A DNA stretch of 64,000 nucleotides from Malurus cyaneus samueli (Eukaryota; Chordata; Aves; Passeriformes; Maluridae). Below, one piece after another: positions 43,501-52,500 of this stretch (position 1 is its first letter; each line of letters begins with the position of its first letter). The stretch is taken from assembly GCA_009741485.1 (NCBI GenBank), contig CM019237.1, positions 51,026,050-51,090,049 of the forward strand, in the 5' to 3' direction. A program made the position numbers and the translations under genes. The notes below the pieces were generated by a model, which saw only the letters and a program-made list of their open reading frames with translations, made no database searches and was not told the origin of the DNA.

Positions 43501-46500
43501 GAGAACCTTCCTGTAGGGATAAACCCACCAGTTTATGCCAAAGACAAAGTTTTCAAGTATGTATCCGTGAAAAAAATGTTTTCTTACCAGGATTATGTAG
43601 CAATTGCAGTGTGTTCAGGCTGAACAGCCTCTTTCATCTGTGAGCAACAGAAGCAAGTTAAAGGTGTGTTTATATGGAGCCACTTGCCTAAGATTGTGAC
43701 TTAGTAGTTGCTCTTGTTGGATTTATTCTTCAGAGTGAATGAATTATCACTTAGAGGATTTCTAAAAAATAAATTTAGTTTGGTTTTTTTTTTTTTTTTT
43801 GAGTAAGTGCCACCTTCTGGATGAAAGTAGTTGCATAACGTTTTAACACGAACTTACATAGTGCTGTTTTCACTAAGTATGACTAAGGTATATATTATTA
43901 TAGCATGTATGTCCATAGGGGCACCTGTGCTGCTCTTTGCTGTGTGAATATAACAGACTATTCCCCTTCTTCAGATGATACCAAGCAGGAATCTTATAAA
44001 AACCTGGAATGTTTTAAATTGGATATGTATTTGCTGGACCATATGCCGAGAAGCCATTTCAGAAGAAAGCTGGAAGAACATTGCAAAGATAAGGGATTTT
44101 TATGAGCAAAAACAGTGGTGCTGCATGGCCAGGCTGCCTTGTTACTGGCTTTATTCCAGAAAAACAAACCATTGCTTAGCATGTGCTGTGAGTTGCACTC
44201 TGGAGTGTTAGTGATCTGACACTGGGATTGCAGTTCTTGCTTGAAACATTTGGCTTAAGGGGTAAAGTTACACTAAAATGTATTTGGTACATGTACTCAC
44301 ACACCATCTTCATGTGTTCATTTGTTATTCCCTAGATCAACTTTACTTGAGAAGAACTGTGAAAAATCAGAGTCACTTTTTGTTGAGGGGCATTGGTATC
44401 TTGCCCAGTGATGGTCAAGATTCCTTTTGTTATTGAAATCTCTGATTACAAGACAGTGAGGATAAGCAAAAGCTATTTTTTTCATCTGGTGTACTCAGAT
44501 ACAGGAGTCAAAGGGAATGCATTCTAATAGAGGTAGAAAGAAATATTGAGAATGTTGGGAAATGCTGATATATTTTTCACTTCTTGCTTCTTTATTTTGT
44601 ATCTTTCATTCAAATGAATGGCATTCATATTAGGAAAGGAAGGAAGGAGGGGGAAACACATCAAATTCTTATTGCTCTTCTTCTGAGGAATTTCATCCAC
44701 ACCCAGTCAATGTACTCCTAAGGATTTTCCTCTCTGTTCCTTTATCCAGTTTCTGTCTGGACAGAAGGCTGTAAGGTCCTTCTCATGCTCTGAATTTTGT
44801 CTGCTCGAGTTCCTCCATGAGTGGAGCAGCATCTCAGAGTCCAGAAGACTGAGTGGGAGCTGCAGGCTTCCAGTGCTTTTGGCCCCTTTTAAAGCTTTAA
44901 AGGTTTTAAGGCTGTCACTGTGGACAGACAGATGAGAGCATGCAAAGCTGAGTAGATGTGTGTAGCTCTGCTTTGTGGATTGCTGCTGTTTTAGGAGATT
45001 CAGAAGAAATTCAAGGCATGAGGTTGCAGGGTTGAGAGCCTGGAACAAATTCTAATTCATCTTGTATTCATGGAGAGCTTAGAGGGAGAATGGGAAAATG
45101 AAGTAAATGTTTAACCTGAATCCTGAAGAGCAGGGGAGTAACTACCAGTAGTTTGACATAGCAAAATTATAGGTTTCATTAGGACTTGTAGCATAGTAAC
45201 AGCTGCCCTAGGGAGATTGTTCTACCCAGCTGTGCTGCTGATTGCTGAATTGGAAAAAAGGTGAATAAAAGAGCTAAATGTTTCAAAGACAGATTTATTA
45301 GGGAAAGTCTTCCCAGTGTGGGTTGGGTTTGATCACCTCTGTTTCTTTTGATCTTCTCTTTCATGTTTCTCTTCAGCTATATCAGTCACTTTTTAAAAAT
45401 GTCCAAAGAGCTGTTATGAGACAACTCTGTTTTGATTGGTGTTGTCAGTTCTGTGCTATGGGAGTTGATTCTCCCATGACTGGAGAGTTTGGCAGGACTT
45501 GTAGTGCCACTACATCAGATTTGGCATTACACTTTCCCCTAGGGTGCAGCCTTCCAAGGAGTAGTCAAGAAGCGACATATTGCAGGAAGAAATGCTAATG
45601 GGATTCTGGAAATACTCACTTTGTTCTGTTGCAACAGTGAGGAATGATTGGTGGATTCTTTCAGCAGGTATGTCAGGCTGATTCACTTCATCCACACTGA
45701 AGTTCTCTCTCCTTTAGAGGCTTCAGCATAAATAGTACAACCATTTTGGTATCTCACACATGGAGCTATGCAAAGCATCTTACATACTTTGCTTTTTAAA
45801 GAATTTCTTTCCCCTTGTGACTGCAGTTTATCTTTTCAGAGAAATGTCTCTCAGGGGAATATATCTTCAGTTTGGTTAGTAGTGGAGGAGGAGAGTGGAG
45901 TTCCACAACTGATACAGAATAGAGCTGGACAGGAGGAAGAATACAGTAGTTTCTCATGGAAAAAATTAGTGGTTGCTTAGTCAGTTTAAATGTTTCCTTA
46001 CCATAAGAATGATACGAAAAAGTCTTGCTTTTTGAGTCAATGTGCTGAATTCAGAATTAAGTGACCTCACTTAAGGGTGTAGAGTCATAAAAATAACCAT
46101 TATTTCTATATGCTTATTTTAGCATTCAAGGAACTGGTCTTATTTGAGAGGGAAATTTCCTAAGAAATGTAACAACTTGCCAGTGGTTATGTTCTGAAAT
46201 GTCTGTCGGGTTTGGTTTAGGGTTTTGTGTGCTTTTAAATGGGGTTGAGACAGAAAGTGTAAATCTCAAAGCTGTGTTTATTTCCAGCATACACCTAATG
46301 TACCTACTTTCACATGCTTGAGATCTTGGGAAAAGTCTCTGTGTGCAAAGTTCTGACCAAACAAAAAATATTTTCTGAAGCTACTGAGAATATTTTCTGT
46401 GACTTTGTTGTTTCTTGTGGATGATAGCAGGTTGATTTTTAGTGCTCTTTAAGGAGTGAAAATATTTACAAGGTTGCTCTCACTTGTGAGCTTTTCATGT

Positions 46501-49500
46501 AGAATGGTGAATTCATGTTACTACTTCTCTGTCAGGGATTAAGTCATCATCTGCTAAACTGTTACTTTTGTGAAGTAGTTGGAAGTCAGTTAAACTGACT
46601 CTGAGATTTCTGTCTCAAAAGACAAATTTTTAATCTATCTCACTTCTATTTAAGTTTTTGTGTATCAAGAAGAGGTTCTCACAGAGTATATATAGAAAAA
46701 GCATAATTTTTATAGAAAGTTGAACTTAAACCTTTTTATTTCTGTTCAAGCATGAGTTAATCAATGTTAGAGACTAAACTGACACTTTTCTTCATGTGCC
46801 TCTTTTTTCCAGGGTTTTCACAGACATTCAGCAAGTCCTCAACAACTTGACACATCCCCGTTTTGTATTCACAGACAACGAGGGAGAAGCAGACATCCTC
46901 TACAACTTCTCACACTTCAAAGATTATAGGTTAATTAATTATAGGATTAATTGTTCCCTTGATAATATTTTTTTAATAAAAACTGTGTTCCAGAAGGCTT
47001 CCAGAACCTTCCCCCTTCAACAACTACTTCTTTGCATTGTAGGAAGCTAAGTGAGGAAAGGCCTGAGGTAATGGTGAATCAGTTCCCTTGTGAGAACCTC
47101 CTGACTGTCAAGGACTGCCTAGCATCCATTGCTAGACGAGCTGGAGGACCAGATGGGCCCAGATGGTTGCCTCGGACTTTTAACCTCCAGACAGAATTGC
47201 CTCAGTTCATCAGCTACTTCCAGCAACGTGACCAAAGGTGACCTGTGTTTTTTCTTCCTTCCATTTTGTGCTGACTTGAGTCCACTTTCCTCAAAGAACA
47301 GGAGCCCATATTTTGGACTTGGCAGCTGTTGCACTACCATGAGTTAGCTGTTGCTGCATTTATGTCCAAATAAATTTTACCTGAAAAGTGGGAGCTTTTT
47401 AGTGGTTTTGGGGTGTTTTTTTAATGTAAGAGTAGTTAAGCAATGCAGCTTGAAACCCAGAAACTTTGCTGTGATTTCAATACAGATTTGAAGTCCATTG
47501 CTTTTTTTCCTAGTCGGAATCTTAACTCTTGTTTACAAAGCCTCAAAATGTGTTTGCACCAAGTGTGTGTTTTTTTCCCAGGGGACAGTAGCACTTGTTC
47601 TTGCACTTAAACCAGAGTGGAATATGTTCAAAGTACTTGGGTTCTGTAAGGTAATGAAAGTAAAATTTAGTTTTAGTATTAGCCTGAAGCAGTTGTGGAG
47701 ATTGAGGGTTTTAAATCCACGCTTCATGCTGCTGCAGCTGCCTTGAAATGGATGGAAACTGATTTTTCTTTTTATAGAGAGAAAGCATTAGCTACTGCTG
47801 AATAACCTCTTCTGTGTGGCATGGAATATTCTGGTTGATAGGTTGCTGCTTTGGTGACACTTGATTATTATGGTGACACCTGCCAGGTGTTTCATTTGGC
47901 CATTATTTGCTATACATAGTCTGTTATTGACTGGCCTGAGCAGGAGAGAGCACACCTGCCATGTATCCCTGGGGTATGGTGGTTTAATTCTTTTTTAATA
48001 TCAACGATTGACAGTGAATGCAGTGTGTCTGTAGGGAATGGGAAGGAGGACATAGGTTTTTTTCAAACACACAAAACAGAAGTTAATTGGATATTAACTG
48101 CTGTCTTCAGCTCACTTTATGATGTTTATCATGAAGCTCAAGAAGTTTCTTGGGATGCTTAAATATGTTGAGGAAAGAAAGACATCAAGAGTCATCCTGT
48201 CCTGACTTGAAAAGACCAGCATATTGCTGTTTTTTTCCCAAGGATATCTCAAAGAATTTGCCCCTGGAGGTGTCTAGGTGCTGGAAAGTGAGACAACGGT
48301 GCTGTTCTTTCATTTTCCAGTAGGGTAAACAGTTGAAGTATTGTGTGGTTTCTTCCCAAAGAGATGAATTATGGTGTCCTTTAATGTGAATTGGAGGTGT
48401 CAGTACAGAACCAACTTGGAAAATTGCATAGTACCGTACCAGAATGTTCTCAGGCTCCTGGCAGAATGATTCCACACCATGACTGGTGCATGTTCATGGT
48501 GATGCTGAGCTGTTGATGGGTTATTTTCCTGTTTTGATGGAGCCAGATGCAGAAGAAAGAGATAAACAGTGAGATCATACTAGGCCCTCGCTCAAAAAAT
48601 AAATCTGTGAAAGGATTCCCATTGCCTTCTCTCTCTCTTATGCCTAAGACCTACTGCTTCCAGCTGTCAGCAAAAGTCTGAGGTCTTGCACTGTAGCCCA
48701 CAGCTTTTTTTAGGAGAAGCATCTAAAGCATTTTTCAGGAGAAGATACGGATCAAGTGTATTGAACCAGATGTATGAGGTGGATACTTACAGGTGTTGCT
48801 GTCTCTCTTTCTCTCTCAGAGGAGAAGACAATCACTGGATATGCAAACCCTGGAACCTGGCCAGAAGCCTGGATACCCACATCACCAACAGCCTCCACAG
48901 TATCATCAGGCATAGGGAAAGCAGCCCAAAGGTGCTTGGTTTTGAATGGGATTTAAAGGGCAGAGCTAAAAAAAGCTGCTTCATAGAAGGAGGTCTGAAA
49001 ATCCAAAGCAAACTTTATTTTCTTCGAAGTTCATATGGTGGCCATGAGCATACAGTTCAGAATGGATTCAGTTTCAAATTGGTCAACTCCAATTGTTGTA
49101 GTGACGATCTCAGAGCCTGATGTTGTCTTATTTAAAAAATTAAACTTGTCCTGACATTAAGTGACTCTTCAGCATGGAAAAACCAATCCTCGAGCTGGCA
49201 GACAAACACATTAGCGATAGCTAGCATTGGTCATAAATTGGGGAACATAATTGCTTCTGTCCCCTGGTTGATCGTTACTGCTCTGCTCAGTGGCACAAAG
49301 TACCACCTTTGCCAGCGAAATGAACCGTGAGCTTCTTATGGGGAGTCTGCAATATCCACCTGTACCTCACAGTGTCCCTCCAGCATCATTTGTTGGTTCT
49401 GTGTGGGCTGCATGTATTTTCTGGGATGCAGAAATGCCCACAGAATTTCTTCACAATTACAGTGCAAAGACAACAAGGTCACCAGAGTTAGAAATCTGTG

Positions 49501-52500
49501 ATTTTTAAAAATGAGAACATACTGGCCTCCTTGTTTCCACACCCTGTTTTCAGGGTGCAACAAAAAGTAAGATTGTGCATTTGTGCACATTTCTAAGGAA
49601 AAGTTGAAATGCAGGCAGGGGTGCCTTAAGTCATCAAGGTGCAGTGACCCTTATATTTCACCTAGCTGTGTTTAATGTGCTTTGTTGTAGGTGGTGTGCA
49701 AATACATCGAGGAGCCGGTGCTGTTTGAGCGTGAGGATGTGGGGCTGGTGAAGTTCGACGTGCGTTACGTGGTGCTGCTGCGCTCCATCCGGCCCCTCCA
49801 GCTCTACAGCTATGATGTGTTCTGGCTGCGCTTTTCCAACAGGTACTCACCTTCCCTCACAGTGTACAGGTGGTAGAATTGGATGCCTTGGAAACTAAGG
49901 ACTTGTTCTGTTCCCTAGGGCATTTTCACTTGATGACTTGGATGATTATGAGAAGCATTTCACCGTCATGAATTATGCTCCTGGTGTGACATTAAAACAG
50001 GTAAGCAAATAGCCCAAAACACTCCCTCACCTTTCTGTCAGTAGAAAGGTGCCTGCTCTGTGACTAATAGCAAATAACTGATTTCACATCCACTTACACG
50101 GGGTGGTGAAAGTACCTGAAGTCCTAAGCAAATATTTTTCTAGACTCTTTCCCTTCTTTCCCCCAATCATCTGTGTTTGTCTAAGGTAATACAAACCTAC
50201 ATTTTTAATAGAAACCACATTGATGGAGACAACAGAAGAGTTATAAAAGACAACAAAGCTTTAGTGTCATCTTTTTTTATAAAAATAAATCCTGGATCAA
50301 GGAAGGTATTTAGGAACTGTCTTGATTCCCTAGTTCTCTACTTGCATTTATATGAATGGCAAATATATTTGATGTTCCATTCTCTTGTCATGTGATTGCT
50401 CAGTCATTCCCAACCAAGACATTCTTTGATGTTACTAAACTGTTTTAGGTGCACTGTGAAGACTTTGTTCCTCTGTTTGAAAAACAATACCCTGAATATC
50501 CTTGGACAACAGTACAAGTAAGTCAGCTATTCATCTTCCTCATGTAAATGTTCATGATCTGTTTGGGTTTTTTTTACTCAGCAAACTAGCTTTTCCAGAA
50601 GTGTTGGGTTGTTGGGATTTTTTTTCTCCAAAGACATAACTTCATATGTAACAGTTTTACAAAGGACATCATATGTTGACCTTTACTTTAGAAGCATTTC
50701 CTAACTTTGTGTAATTCGCCCTCTAATACTTGCTTGTTAGAGAATTGTATTTTATAATTTGAGAAGTTTATTTCATTATTACACTATGATAATTCTTTAT
50801 GTTGCATGTAGCAACATACGCAGTCCTGACTAGTCTCAAAATCATTGTTCTAGGATCTTTCTTCTTCTTCTGAGTTCCATCTTTTTTTGCAGAAGGTTAC
50901 CAATGATATAAACATGGTTGGGAAGAGTTAGTATTTAATTCAAAAAGGCTGAGAAGTCCAACTTTTCAGCACTAAATTAACTCTGATTCTGATTAAATTG
51001 AACCACTGAGGTATTCAGACTCTTGCTTCCTTTGTTCCAGATGGCTTCACAAAATAAGGAGGTGTCAGAACAAGTAGGAAACCCAAGTAAACAAGAAATT
51101 ACAATATACAGTAACCTCTGTGAAGTGGCATCACAGAACTTTAAGCAGAACAGTTGGTCTAAAGATCTGCCCGTCCCCTTTGAGTTTAGCTTGCTGTGCT
51201 GTGAGCAGTGGAGCTCACTCAGGAAATGTGTCCAGCTGTGCCCAGGGGGCTGATAGAAATAAGTGCTCACCCTGTCCCTGGTGTTGTGTGCTTGAAGGGT
51301 TACACTGCCAGGTTGGATGGTGCACAGGCTGCATTTGTGTACTTTGGCATATTTAAAAGAAAACAAGTTAGGCTGGTCTTCTCTTTTTTCTTGAAGACTC
51401 TCTGTGCACCAGTGGAATATTTCTGAGCTACTAAGTTTGAACTCATGTTTGCTAAATAAAATCTTGCCTTTGAGGCTGCAGTGCAGAATTTCCTGCTGCT
51501 GTCCCAGCTTCTCTGCGATAGCAGCCTCGCCAGAGCCCTGTCCCTGCTCATTGCACAGATGACTCTTCACAAGAACACAGATGGTTCTCTGATACCAGGG
51601 CATCTTTTATCTGTAAAAAGGAAGCTCCAAATACTACAGCTCCATAAAAATGCAGGAAGGCAGATGAGGGCCTTCTCACTGATTTTTATTTTCCCCCTGT
51701 AATTCATGCTTGAAAGAAAAAGCTGAATGTGAAAAGCTGGTTCAGAATCATGCACAAAACTGTATTCTTTCATTCTTCCATATTTATTAGGAGCTGGAAG
51801 AAGCAGAGTGAATGATAGCTGAGCCTTTATGTGTGCATATTTATTCAAGAGTGCATAAATTATCCAACTGTGACTTGATTTCCATAAATTAATTCTTAGC
51901 AGTTTTTATTAGACCCTTGTATCCAATTAATGATACTCAGAATATGGCAGGGTTTAAAATGGCCTGAAAGAGACTACAAGGGGTGAAAAGAGAGATCTCA
52001 AAATACATCCTGTAGGTTACCCAAAGTAGCACTGTGTGCAGAATAGGGAATTTTACACTATCTTTTCATTTGCAGAGGGCATGGTTCACTGCAGTATAGA
52101 CTCAATGCTAAAATTCACACCTATGTTTTTTCATGTTTGATTTTAATTTCAAATTCGATATCTGGCTGTTTTTCAAAATACCTATGTAGTATATTCTTAA
52201 AATATACTCTCCATGTCTCCCCCCTCCCCCCACGCTTTTTAGGTATATAAGTGGGTTGAAGATTTTTCATTGTAGAACAGAACAAAACAAAGCTATAATA
52301 CAACTTAATAGGCAGAAGAAAAACCCCAGAACTTTACAGTTTTACTTTTAGTCTTCACAGTACTGTACTGGGTTTTCTTTTTCCCCTCCTCTACACATAA
52401 GCACAACACTTTGCATAATGTATGAGAAGGGGGTTAATTCTGTTGTTAAGTGCACTATGTTCAGGATTTCCATAGTATTGTTTGGCTCCCCAGAAAAGTC

